From the NCBI GenBank assembly GCA_017442865.1, contig JAFRXK010000067.1, positions 1-64,000 on the forward strand: a stretch of 64,000 nucleotides of DNA, in the 5' to 3' direction. Positions within the stretch are counted from its first letter, which is position 1, and each line of letters starts with the position of its first letter. The notes under the pieces are model-generated. The model worked only from the letters and a program-made list of their open reading frames with translations. It was not told the DNA's origin and did not search any database. The position numbers and the translations under genes were made by a program. The DNA is from Lachnospiraceae bacterium (GTDB taxonomy: Bacteria > Bacillota > Clostridia > Lachnospirales > Lachnospiraceae). Below, in pieces: positions 26,669 through 35,393 of the stretch.

Positions 26669-26718
26669 ATAAGAATTTCTTATGTATTATTCTATCATAA
26701 CAGGCGGACTATATTCAA
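26669..26718 (-). promoter_or_regulatory. Promoter with overlapping palindrome for the 53-aa ORF
   Basis: TTGAAT (26718-26713), 18-nt spacer, TAGAAT (26694-26689) preceded by TGA. A 15-bp dyad with 7-bp perfect arms, ataagaa/ttcttat (26669-26683), sits at the expected transcript start and could be an operator. Confidence 0.4.
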
Positions 26719-26730
26719 TAACAAATTTAA

Positions 26731-26764
26731 CGCAGACTTCAAATGTTTAGCATTGATGTCTGCG
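26731..26764 (-). terminator. Hairpin after the Ig-like gene
   Basis: cgcagac (26731-26737) pairs with gtctgcg (26758-26764), with a partly paired interior. It lies 56 nt past the stop of the Ig-like gene; the T-rich tract is poor. Confidence 0.4.
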
Positions 26765-26819
26765 TATAAATCCGTTATAACATACTTTGCATGCCGCCAT
26801 TTGCTGTCAAACAGTTAAG

Positions 26820-27569
26820 CTATTCTACAACCAGTGTCAGCACTTCACGATTTGACCTGTTGCCGTCAGTATCTACTACAAAATAGATTACCTCATATGT
26901 CCCGGCAACACCCGTATCATATCCTCCATCCAATCTGATTCTTCTGTTTAATGTCTCAGAATCATCTTTATCATCTGTTATATCGTCAATATAGTTTAAA
27001 TAATTAAAACGTGTGCCAACAGGTATATTTACATTATGAGTAGTAAGAGTAATTACCGGCGCCTCAGATGCCGTACCTGCATCTGCCGGCTCCTGCGTCT
27101 CAACCTCTACAGGCTGCGCCTCAGTCTCCACAGGCTGTTCCTGCGTCTCATTTTCTGCAGACTGTGTAACTATCTCCTGCTCTTCAGGCAATGACTGTTC
27201 ATCACCCTCTGTTGTCTCTACACTCTCCAAAGCACCTGAATCCTCGGCTGTTTTTTTCACGGAAGCGGTCGCAATAGCGATATTGCCGGCATCATCCTTT
27301 GCCATATACTTTATCCTGTATACGTTATCGCTTAACAGAATAATATCAGTAAGCACCACCTCAACATTTTCTGTTTTATTATCTAATGCCGAAGCTGCCT
27401 TTAAAACTGCTTCCCTGTCATTCAAATCACACTGCTCAAGATACTTTTCATCAATACTTATTACCGGCTTCTGTCTGTCTGACATAAAATACATATATAC
27501 GACCGCAGCCCCCAGCAATAACAACAATAATATAAGAAATGATATTAATAAATTACTTGTTTTTCTCAT
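26820..27569 (-). CDS. Membrane-anchored Ig-like protein of the CpsCD operon
   Basis: 249 aa. N-terminal transmembrane helix (about 8-29), a first beta-domain containing IKYMAKDDAGNIAIA, a Glu/Gln/Thr-rich linker (about 112-165), and a C-terminal DUF5011-type Ig-like domain closing with VAGTYEVIYFVVDTDGN. Third such protein in the window, again next to a tyrosine kinase: it starts 3 nt after the CpsD stop. No enzymatic motif. Presumed extracytoplasmic accessory of the polysaccharide machinery. The ribosome binding site is weak, consistent with translational coupling to cpsD. Confidence 0.75.
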   Translation of the reverse strand: MRKTSNLLISFLILLLLLLGAAVVYMYFMSDRQKPVISIDEKYLEQCDLNDREAVLKAASALDNKTENVEVVLTDIILLSDNVYRIKYMAKDDAGNIAIATASVKKTAEDSGALESVETTEGDEQSLPEEQEIVTQSAENETQEQPVETEAQPVEVETQEPADAGTASEAPVITLTTHNVNIPVGTRFNYLNYIDDITDDKDDSETLNRRIRLDGGYDTGVAGTYEVIYFVVDTDGNRSNREVLTLVVE

Positions 27570-27572
27570 GGC

Positions 27573-28292
27573 TTAATCTTCTATCTCTTCATTGCTATAA
27601 TAATTTTTTGTTCTTTTATAACCGTAATAGCTTGTTCCATAATAACCTGAATAATATTTTCTCTTTGTTGTCTGAACCTTATTAAGTACTACACCAAGAA
27701 TTCTGCAGTTTGTCTTTTCAAGCTGCTTTTTAGTCTCCTTTGCAAACTTAAAGCTTATATCCCCTGCTCCGATAACCATAATAACGCCATCGCAATTTCT
27801 TGACACAACCGCACAATCTGCCACACTTCCCATAGGCGGCGTATCAACAATTACATAATCATATTTCTCCTTTAAGGTCTCTATCGCCTTGGTAAAAAAT
27901 GTGTTTCCAAGCAATTCGGCAGGATTCGGCGGCTCGATTCCGGCAAAAATCATATCCATATTATCAACATTTGTCGAATAAATTACATCTGACAGCTCAT
28001 TCTGTCCTGACAAATAATGACTAAAGCCAACTATCTTCTGTCCAACCTTATATCTGGTTTTAACGACAGACTTTCTTAAATCCGCATCAATATAAATGAC
28101 CTTCCTGCCATCCTCCGCAAGAGTCCTTGCAATGTTAATTGAGGTTTCAGTTTTACCTTCGTTAGGCATACAGCTTGTTACTGCAATTACCTTAATATCA
28201 CTGCCGCAAAAGATAATATTGGTTCTCAACGATTTAAATGCTTCTTTATAACCAAAACTGTTTTCTTTAAATATCAGTTCAATATCCCGCAT
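27573..28292 (-). CDS. cpsD: CpsD/CapB-type bacterial tyrosine kinase (split form)
   Basis: 239 aa. Walker A SCMPNEGKT, Walker A' VIYIDADLRKS, Walker B YVIVDTPPMG, and a C-terminal tyrosine cluster with nine Tyr (YYSGYYGTSYYGYK, then NYY). Works with the adjacent Wzz/CpsC protein, whose cytoplasmic tail activates it, and with the CpsB phosphatase at 29059. Start moved to ATG 28292 because AGAGG lies 8 nt upstream; a GTG at 28301 overlaps that site. 18-nt gap after the Wzz gene. Confidence 0.9.
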   Translation of the reverse strand: MRDIELIFKENSFGYKEAFKSLRTNIIFCGSDIKVIAVTSCMPNEGKTETSINIARTLAEDGRKVIYIDADLRKSVVKTRYKVGQKIVGFSHYLSGQNELSDVIYSTNVDNMDMIFAGIEPPNPAELLGNTFFTKAIETLKEKYDYVIVDTPPMGSVADCAVVSRNCDGVIMVIGAGDISFKFAKETKKQLEKTNCRILGVVLNKVQTTKRKYYSGYYGTSYYGYKRTKNYYSNEEIED

Positions 28293-28310
28293 AAATATCA
28301 CCTCTCGTAC

Positions 28311-29042
28311 TTATGAACTCTTTCTCTTAGATTTCTTCTTTTTCTTCTTTGTATCATTTTCAAAAGGTATAACACCCAGCACGCTTAAGTCCAATACTTT
28401 TTCAACATCCTCAGGTCTCTTAATCGTATCGTCCATAAAATATCTGAGTAAAACAACAGCTAACGCTAACACAAATGCTATTGCCGCTGCAAGTATCACA
28501 TTTTTTAATATATTTGGTGAAACCGGTCTGGTATTAATGTTTCCGACGTCCCAAAGCTTTATTTCATTGATATCCATCATATCAGAACTTTTTTCCTGAG
28601 CAATCTTTACAATCTCATCAACTGTTCTCTTTGCATCATATGGGTCTTTGTCTCTTACTGAAACATAAAGGATTCTTGCGCTGTCAGCAGTATTTACACT
28701 GACTCTTGAACTCAAATCGGAGATAGAGCTGTTAAGTCCTAAAGAATTAACCACTTCCTCAAGTACAATCCTGGTCTTAATCATTTCTTCAAAGTCATTA
28801 GCAAGATTTGAAGCCGACAGTGTATCCTGATATGTTGTTACGCTGTCAGAATTCGCCTTATTAACAATATACACAGATGACTTTGACGAATATTCAGGTG
28901 TAATCAGATATTTACTTCCTAAAAAAGCAGCTAAAGCACAAATAATGCTTACCAGAATAATCAATGGAAGCTTATCTAGGACAGTATAAAATATTTGCTT
29001 TAAATCAATTTCCACTTCAAATTCATTGTCATTCTTTCCCAT
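28311..29042 (-). CDS. cpsC: CpsC/YveK-type Wzz chain-length regulator
   Basis: 243 aa. Wzz domain bounded by transmembrane helices at about 25-45 and 180-200, with PVSPNILKN before the second helix and a short cytoplasmic tail ending in a Lys-rich stretch. It sets polysaccharide chain length and acts as membrane adaptor for the CpsD kinase encoded next. ATG 29042 with AAGGAG upstream. Order CpsB - CpsC - CpsD - Ig-like matches a streptococcal-type regulatory block. Confidence 0.9.
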   Translation of the reverse strand: MGKNDNEFEVEIDLKQIFYTVLDKLPLIILVSIICALAAFLGSKYLITPEYSSKSSVYIVNKANSDSVTTYQDTLSASNLANDFEEMIKTRIVLEEVVNSLGLNSSISDLSSRVSVNTADSARILYVSVRDKDPYDAKRTVDEIVKIAQEKSSDMMDINEIKLWDVGNINTRPVSPNILKNVILAAAIAFVLALAVVLLRYFMDDTIKRPEDVEKVLDLSVLGVIPFENDTKKKKKKSKRKSS

Positions 29043-29058
29043 GTTGTACTCCTTCTTT

Positions 29059-29781
29059 TTATATATACTCGTTGTTTAACATCTTATCCGGATTATAATA
29101 CATAAGCTTATCTAAATATGATTCCCCATACTTTTTAATAATATAAGAGAATGCCTTATCAAAATTATATGACCTGTTCGTATCATTATGGCTGTCGCTT
29201 GCCATAAAATGTACAAGTTCATATTTAAGAAGCTTTTTAACAAATTTTCTGACCGGAAATGAGCTTTCACAGATGCCCTCTGCATTTACCTGAATATATG
29301 CCCCTGCTTCAATCAGCTCCTCCACTCTTTCAATGTCTGTCCTGACATTGTCATACCTTTCGATATGCGCAATAATCGGAATATAACCTTCCATCACAAA
29401 ACGGTTGATTCTTTTTTTCAACAGCGTATAATCTATTGACGTGCCAAATTCGACAAGAACGTATCTTGTCTCTGCCATGGTTTTGCAGACCCCGTCTTTG
29501 ATATAATCAAATCCATCTTCAGCATAGTAAAGCTCATTGCCAAGAAATATCTTCATGTCAGGAAACATCTCTGCGGCAATACTTTGTGTAAGCTCAAAAG
29601 CACTCTGTCTCTTGCTTAAAGACACACGAAACATTGAAGGTCTGAAATGAGGTGTTGCACATATAGTTCTGATTCCCTGTGCATACGCATCCTTTAACAT
29701 GCTTCTTGTCTGTTTTTCATCTGCTGAGCCGTCATCAATTCCCGGAAGTATATGACTGTGTATATCTATATATCCTAACAT
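29059..29781 (-). CDS. cpsB: CpsB-type PHP tyrosine-protein phosphatase, second copy
   Basis: 240 aa, homologous to the gene at 16721. Motifs DIHSHILPGIDDGS, TPHFRPSMF, LGNELYY, IAHIERYD and SDSHNDTNR supply the PHP metal ligands. The longest frame starts at 29832, but AGAGG lies about 5 nt before ATG 29781 and gives the family-typical beginning MLGYIDIHSH. Directly upstream of cpsC and cpsD, so this copy probably counters that kinase, leaving the 16721 copy for the fused kinases; that division is inferred. Confidence 0.9.
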   Translation of the reverse strand: MLGYIDIHSHILPGIDDGSADEKQTRSMLKDAYAQGIRTICATPHFRPSMFRVSLSKRQSAFELTQSIAAEMFPDMKIFLGNELYYAEDGFDYIKDGVCKTMAETRYVLVEFGTSIDYTLLKKRINRFVMEGYIPIIAHIERYDNVRTDIERVEELIEAGAYIQVNAEGICESSFPVRKFVKKLLKYELVHFMASDSHNDTNRSYNFDKAFSYIIKKYGESYLDKLMYYNPDKMLNNEYI

Positions 29782-29858
29782 ACCAACCTCTTTTATCCAA
29801 TTTGGCGACAACACATGATATTCTATCATCATATGTTTTCATTGTAAATACTTATTTA

Positions 29859-30758
29859 TTATTTTCTATAATGGTGAATGGCAATCCTCTTCCTTAGCTT
29901 TTTATTTTCAAAAAGAAATGCCATAACAAAATATGCTCCTGCTCTTATAGCATTTATCAATGCCCTGCCGTACATCTTCTCTTTCTTCATACACTTTGAG
30001 ATTAACAACAAAATATGAAATTTTGAAGTATAATCGAAATCCTTATTATATTTCTTATAAATGTGGTTATACCCATGTATGGCATTCTTATAGTTTTTAC
30101 TTATCTGTTCACCACGGTGAATATAATGAATAAACAAATATTCGGGTACGCCCTTACATTTAAACTGCGTACTGATACGTATCCACATCTCATAATCCTG
30201 TCTTGCAGACATGGCTACATCAAACATTCCACACTTCTCAACAGCTTTTCTCGAAATAATCGCCTGAGTTGTTGTGCCGATATAATCACCGTAAAGCATA
30301 TCTTCAAAGCTTATCTCGTCAATAAAATATTTTGACATGTTGTATGGTCTGCTTATCTCTTCACCATCATCCTTAATCTTAACTAAATATCCCTTACAGT
30401 ATACAAGTCCGACCTCGTCATCATCAAAGTATTGCATCTGGCATTCTATTTTATTTTCAAACCAGACATCATCATCATCAAGGAAAGCAAAATAATCTCC
30501 ATGTGCCGCCTTAAGTCCGTCATTTCTTGAGATTTGTGCGCCCTTATTGATATCATGCTTCACGTAGATAACCTGAGGATATTTTTTTAACCCCTCCAGT
30601 ATCTTTTCTCTGTATAACGTATCTGCGTTATTATCATCAACGATGATAAGCTCTATGGGCTTGTATGTCTGATTAATTACAGAATAAATGCTTTTTTCAA
30701 CAACCTCAAAATCTCTGTTATAAGTTGTAATAATAACACTTACTAATCTCTCTGACAA
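29859..30758 (-). CDS. Family 2 glycosyltransferase
   Basis: GT-A fold transferase, about 299 aa: SVIITTYNR at the N-terminus, LIIVDDNN, NKGAQISRNDGLKAAHGDYFA (pattern RNDG...FLDDDD), and FLDDDDVW, the DXD-type metal site. A C-terminal hydrophobic helix (about 268-285) suggests membrane association. It adds a sugar to the lipid-linked repeat unit. Start is uncertain: GGGAG lies 8 nt before TTG 30758, whereas the in-frame ATG 30773 and TTG 30776 have no visible ribosome binding site. 77-nt gap before cpsB. Confidence 0.87.
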   Translation of the reverse strand: MSERLVSVIITTYNRDFEVVEKSIYSVINQTYKPIELIIVDDNNADTLYREKILEGLKKYPQVIYVKHDINKGAQISRNDGLKAAHGDYFAFLDDDDVWFENKIECQMQYFDDDEVGLVYCKGYLVKIKDDGEEISRPYNMSKYFIDEISFEDMLYGDYIGTTTQAIISRKAVEKCGMFDVAMSARQDYEMWIRISTQFKCKGVPEYLFIHYIHRGEQISKNYKNAIHGYNHIYKKYNKDFDYTSKFHILLLISKCMKKEKMYGRALINAIRAGAYFVMAFLFENKKLRKRIAIHHYRK

Positions 30759-30795
30759 TTTTATGTCTCCCATCAATTATCAATATATAAGAAAA

Positions 30796-31917
30796 CTATT
30801 TCTTATATAATTTAAGCGTTTTGTCAACAATTTCATCCCAGCTGAATTTCTTAAGAATATATTCCGTTGTGCCGGTTTTGTTTTCCTTGACAAGTTCTTC
30901 GTTGTGTATCAGTTCTTCAAGCTTTTTCTTCAAATCATCAACATCGCTGTGCTTAAATGTGATGCCCTTTTCCGGTGCAACATTTACATTCTCGTAAATA
31001 TCGCTTATAAGACAGCAGTTGCCATAAGTGTATGCCTCTAAAAGACTCATAGGCATGCCCTCGATATCGCTTGGCAGCACATATAAATATGCATTTGAAT
31101 AAAGCTCATCAAGCTCCTGCCCCTGCACAAAGCCTGTCATGATAACCCTGTCATCCCTTGCGGCCAGCTTTGTAACCTTTTCAACATAATCATTGCTGTG
31201 GCTGCCGCCTCCGGCAACAACAAGCTTCATATCAGTATCAATATCCCTGAACGCATCCAGCAGATAATGCAGTCCTTTTTCAGGAACGAGTCTTGCAAGG
31301 AAAAGAATGTAGCTGTCCTTCTCAAGGTCATACTTCTGCTTTATTATATCTGCCTGCCTGTTTACCACTGGATTCGCCCCGTTCGGTATATAAACAGTCT
31401 CTCTTTTGTATGTATCAAGGAAGTACTGCTTTGTATCCTCAGAAAGCACAATAATTTTGTCAGCGAATTTTGCGGCACATTTTTCTCCGAACATAATAAA
31501 TTTCTTTGAAAAGCCTTTCCACTTGTCTCTCTTCCAGTCAAGTCCGTGTATCGTAACAACTATATTTTTTCTGAAAAGCCATGGCAGAAATAAAAACGCA
31601 CAGATTCCTTCCGTATGAAAATGAATGACATCGCTTCTTCTGAAGGTTGCTGCAATTGTTGCAAAAAATGCATATATTACGGCATTAAGGCTCTTCAAAT
31701 TAATCGTCGGAACAGTCTTTATCTTTATGCCCTTATAGGATTTCAGTTTTTCGTGCGTTGTTTCAAATTCCTTGCCAGAAACATGCTTTCCTGAACGGTT
31801 AAATGCATAAACTGTATGTCCCTTCTCTACCATTCTTACGCCAAGCTCTTCAACAACCCTCTCGACGCCGCCTTCTCTCGAAGGTATCCTTTTATGTCCT
31901 ACCATTAAAATCTTCAT
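30796..31917 (-). CDS. Family 4 (GT-B) glycosyltransferase
   Basis: 373 aa. N-terminal EGGVERVVEELG loop and IHFHTEG segment, and the C-terminal nucleotide-sugar site with FLARLVPEKGLHYLLDA and EGMPMSLLEAYTYG (EX7E motif), typical of GT4 retaining transferases. First gene of the minus-strand polysaccharide block; AGAGG 6 nt before ATG 31917. Acceptor and donor cannot be deduced. Confidence 0.9.
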   Translation of the reverse strand: MKILMVGHKRIPSREGGVERVVEELGVRMVEKGHTVYAFNRSGKHVSGKEFETTHEKLKSYKGIKIKTVPTINLKSLNAVIYAFFATIAATFRRSDVIHFHTEGICAFLFLPWLFRKNIVVTIHGLDWKRDKWKGFSKKFIMFGEKCAAKFADKIIVLSEDTKQYFLDTYKRETVYIPNGANPVVNRQADIIKQKYDLEKDSYILFLARLVPEKGLHYLLDAFRDIDTDMKLVVAGGGSHSNDYVEKVTKLAARDDRVIMTGFVQGQELDELYSNAYLYVLPSDIEGMPMSLLEAYTYGNCCLISDIYENVNVAPEKGITFKHSDVDDLKKKLEELIHNEELVKENKTGTTEYILKKFSWDEIVDKTLKLYKK

Positions 31918-32022
31918 AATGACCTCTCAAAACACTTACTCTTGCATCTAAATTATATAAAGTACCGCCGGCAGCTGAACATTAATCATAAAATCAAAAA
32001 ACAAATTCAACCGGATTAATTT

Positions 32023-32946
32023 TTACGGCAGTCTGTTGCCGGCAGCCTTAAATATGCCGTACCAGTCCTCTCTTGACAATTCAACGTCAGCAGCCTTACT
32101 GATATCTTTAATTCTCTTTATATTCATGGTTCCTACTATAGGCTGCATATGTGCAGGATGTCTGAGCAGCCATGCAACTGCCATCGCTGAATCAGTAATA
32201 CCATATTTGTCCGCAAGCTCATTTACCTTTTCATTCAGCGTCTTAAATTTATCATTACCGAGGAACGGACCCTCAAAGCAGCCATACTGGAACGGAGACC
32301 AGTTCTGTATAGTTATATCATTAAGTCTGCAGTAATCAAGCACGCTGTCATCCCTGTCAAGCGCTGCATCATCACCCGTATTAACATTAATTCCGTTGCT
32401 TATCATGGTTGCGTTTGTAATACTTGTCTGCAGCTGGTCAACAATAATATCCTGCTTTACATACTTTTTAAGAAGCTCAATCTGTGCAGGCTTGTGATTT
32501 GATACTCCGAAATTGTTTACCTTGCCGCTTCTCTCTAATATGTCAAAGGTCTCTGCAACCTCCTCAGGCTCTACAAGCGCATCAGGTCTGTGAAGGAGTA
32601 ATACATCAAGATATTCGGTATTAAGTCTCTTTAATATATTGTCTACAGAGTTTAAAATATACTCCTTTGAAAAATCGTACATGCCAATGTCGGGACGGAT
32701 GCCGCATTTTGACTGGATAATAACCTTCTCCCTTACCTCAGGATTCATGTTAATTGCCTCTGCGAAGATTTTCTCACACTCTCCGCCGCCATAAATATCT
32801 GCATGGTCAAAGAAATTAAGACCAAGCTCCATACACGTATCAATATAGCGGGCTGCCTCTTTAATATCAAGTCCGCCCATTCTCATGCATCCTATTCCTA
32901 TTACAGGAACCTTTAAATTGCTGCTTCCCAAATTAATTTGTCTCAT
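32023..32946 (-). CDS. Aldo/keto reductase (YdhF/YcsN-like)
   Basis: 307 aa NADPH-dependent oxidoreductase with the TIM-barrel tetrad: Asp in NFFDHADIYGGG, Tyr of the same motif, Lys in VIIQSKCGI and His in LLLHRPDA; the C-terminal VGTMNIKRI segment binds the cofactor phosphate. Physiological substrate unknown. Monocistronic by spacing; GAGAGG lies upstream of ATG 32946. A perfect 16-bp A/T-rich palindrome (32980-32995) lies in the upstream region. Confidence 0.87.
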   Translation of the reverse strand: MRQINLGSSNLKVPVIGIGCMRMGGLDIKEAARYIDTCMELGLNFFDHADIYGGGECEKIFAEAINMNPEVREKVIIQSKCGIRPDIGMYDFSKEYILNSVDNILKRLNTEYLDVLLLHRPDALVEPEEVAETFDILERSGKVNNFGVSNHKPAQIELLKKYVKQDIIVDQLQTSITNATMISNGINVNTGDDAALDRDDSVLDYCRLNDITIQNWSPFQYGCFEGPFLGNDKFKTLNEKVNELADKYGITDSAMAVAWLLRHPAHMQPIVGTMNIKRIKDISKAADVELSREDWYGIFKAAGNRLP

Positions 32947-33224
32947 ATCCGGTCCTCTCTATTTAACAATTTTTTGTAGCAAAAAAGCTTTTTTGGCTTT
33001 ATGTTTTACATGCAAAGCACCAGTTTACAAACCTCAAAGCATTAAAATACATTTTATTATAACAAGCATATTTAAAACTTTCAACTTTTATTTTGCCATA
33101 TACGTATTATCACTTGCAAATACTCATAATTATTATAAAATAAAAGTATGAATAATTAAATTATTGCAGCATTAATACTATTGGCAGAGCAGCTATATAT
33201 TATAAAATCAGTAAGGAGAGGCGT

Positions 33225-35180
33225 ATGACAGATATAGAATTAGTATATTTAAAAACACTGGCAAAGCAGCATCCGAACATCGCATCGGCATGTACGGAGA
33301 TTATCAATTTACAGTCTATTCTGAATCTTCCAAAGGGCACAGAGCATTTTCTTACCGATATTCACGGGGAGTTTGAGCAGTTCAACCATGTGCTTAAAAA
33401 CGGCTCAGGCTCGGTAAGAAGAAAGATTGACGAGGAGTTTGGCAACACTCTAAGCATAAAGGATAAAAAGAGCCTCGCCACGCTCATTTACTACCCGAAG
33501 GAGAAGCTTGATATTGTTGAACAGCAGGAGGAGAATATCGAGGACTGGTATAAGATTACGCTGCACCGTCTTGTTCAGATGACCAAGAGGGTTTCTTCAA
33601 AGTACACCCGCTCAAAGGTGCGTAAGGCTCTGCCAAAGGATTTCGCTTATATCATTGAAGAGCTTATCACCGAGAAGGAAGAGGTTCACGACAAGGAGGC
33701 ATATTACAACGAAATCATACATACCATCATACGTCTCGGAAGAGCACCCGAATTTATCGTGGCATTAAGCAACCTCATCCAGCGCATGGTTATAGACCAC
33801 CTGCACATTTTAGGTGATATTTATGACAGGGGCACCGGTCCTCATATTATTATTGATACCTTAAAAAACTATCACTCACTGGACATCCAGTGGGGCAACC
33901 ATGACGTTGTCTGGATGGGTGCCGCAAGCGGCAATCTGGCCTGCATTGCAAATGTAATACGTCTGTCGGTTCGTTATGGAAACCTCGATACCCTTGAGGA
34001 GGGCTATGGCATCAATCTTGTACCGCTTGCGACCTTCGCACTTGAACAGTATAAGAATGTGAACTGTGACCTTTTCGGCATAAAATACAGCAGCGATTAC
34101 AATATGCACGACCTTACGCTTGACACAATGCTTCACAAGGCTATTGCGATTCTACAGTTTAAGCTTGAAGGACAGCTTATAATGCGCCGTCCGGAATTTG
34201 ATATGGACAGCCGTCTGCTTCTGGATAAAATCGACTACGAAAAAGGCACGATAACGATTGATGGTGAAGAATATCCTCTGAAAGATACCGACTTTCCTAC
34301 CATTGATCCGGCTAACCCATACGAGCTTACGCCTGAAGAAAATGATGTGATGGAAAGACTCCGTCAGGCATTTTTAAAGTGTGACAAGCTTCAGGAGCAT
34401 GTGCGTTTCCTCTATTCAAAGGGAAGCTTATACAAGGTATACAATTCAAACCTGCTTTATCACGGCTGCGTGCCTTTAGATGAGAACGGTGATTTCTGCA
34501 AGGTGTCCCTGTTCGGCAAAACCTTCAGCGGAAAGGCTCTCTATGACGAGCTGGAGCGCTATGCCCGAAAAGCATACTTTGCAAAGGATATATCTGAAAA
34601 AGAAAAGGGGCAGGATATCCTCTGGTACCTCTGGACCGGTCATCACTCTCCGGTCTTTGGCAAAAGCAAGATGGCAACCTTTGAAAGATATTTTTTAGAT
34701 GATAAGACTACACACAAGGAAATAAAGAACAGCTACTACAAATTCCTTGACAACGAAGAGATTATAAATAAAATACTGACTGAATTCGGACTTGATACAG
34801 TGCATTCGCATATAATAAACGGCCACGTTCCGGTAGAATTAAAAAAGGGCGACTCTCCAATCAAATGCGGCGGCAAGCTTCTTATTATTGACGGTGGTTT
34901 CTCAAAGGCATATCAGAGCAAGACCGGCATTGCGGGCTACACCCTGGTCTACAATTCACACGGCATGAGCCTTGTGGCGCATGAACCTTTCGAGTCTGCC
35001 GAGTCAGCCATTAAAAATGAATCAGACATCTTCTCAGAGCATTTTCTTATAGAAACCATGCCAAGAAGAATCCTTGTTGCCGATACTGACATAGGTAAGG
35101 AATTAAAGATAAGCATTGAAAATCTTGAGGAGCTTTTAAAGGCATACCAGGACGGTATTATTGCTGAGAAGGAATCATAA
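33225..35180 (+). CDS. fbp: Class III fructose-1,6-bisphosphatase
   Basis: 651 aa, the usual length of the Firmicutes-type (FBPase class III, Bacillus YydE/Fbp) enzyme. It removes the C1 phosphate of fructose-1,6-bisphosphate in gluconeogenesis. Calcineurin-like metallophosphatase motifs are visible: FLTDIHGEFEQF, HILGDIYDRGTGPH, QWGNHDVVWMGA and INGHVPVELKKGD. ATG 33225 has AAGGAGAGG upstream and a strong terminator follows at 35212, so it is a single-gene unit. Confidence 0.95.
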   Translation: MTDIELVYLKTLAKQHPNIASACTEIINLQSILNLPKGTEHFLTDIHGEFEQFNHVLKNGSGSVRRKIDEEFGNTLSIKDKKSLATLIYYPKEKLDIVEQQEENIEDWYKITLHRLVQMTKRVSSKYTRSKVRKALPKDFAYIIEELITEKEEVHDKEAYYNEIIHTIIRLGRAPEFIVALSNLIQRMVIDHLHILGDIYDRGTGPHIIIDTLKNYHSLDIQWGNHDVVWMGAASGNLACIANVIRLSVRYGNLDTLEEGYGINLVPLATFALEQYKNVNCDLFGIKYSSDYNMHDLTLDTMLHKAIAILQFKLEGQLIMRRPEFDMDSRLLLDKIDYEKGTITIDGEEYPLKDTDFPTIDPANPYELTPEENDVMERLRQAFLKCDKLQEHVRFLYSKGSLYKVYNSNLLYHGCVPLDENGDFCKVSLFGKTFSGKALYDELERYARKAYFAKDISEKEKGQDILWYLWTGHHSPVFGKSKMATFERYFLDDKTTHKEIKNSYYKFLDNEEIINKILTEFGLDTVHSHIINGHVPVELKKGDSPIKCGGKLLIIDGGFSKAYQSKTGIAGYTLVYNSHGMSLVAHEPFESAESAIKNESDIFSEHFLIETMPRRILVADTDIGKELKISIENLEELLKAYQDGIIAEKES

Positions 35181-35211
35181 CTCTGTATATTTTTAATGAC
35201 ACTAATACGCA

Positions 35212-35264
35212 GGGCATCGCAAAGCAGTTTTGAAAACAGACTGCTTTGCGATGCCCGTTTTTTT
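35212..35264 (+). terminator. Terminator of fbp
   Basis: 17-bp perfect stem (35212-35228 with 35240-35256) followed by seven T. Confidence 0.9.
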
Positions 35265-35361
35265 ATATTAAAAATATTTTTTAAAAAAAGTTTTTTATTT
35301 AAGGATTATTTAATAATTTCTCCGCTATACTCGGTTTGCAGGAACATAAAGGATGTTTTTA

Positions 35362-35370
35362 TGCTACAAT
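35362..35370 (+). promoter_or_regulatory. Extended -10 promoter of the ABC/two-component operon
   Basis: TGCTACAAT, a TGN-extended -10 element, lies 24 nt before the permease start; the -35 region is weak, as expected for a promoter needing an activator such as the operon's own response regulator. Confidence 0.45.
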
Positions 35371-35393
35371 AGGAACGAAAAGGGAGTGTATAT

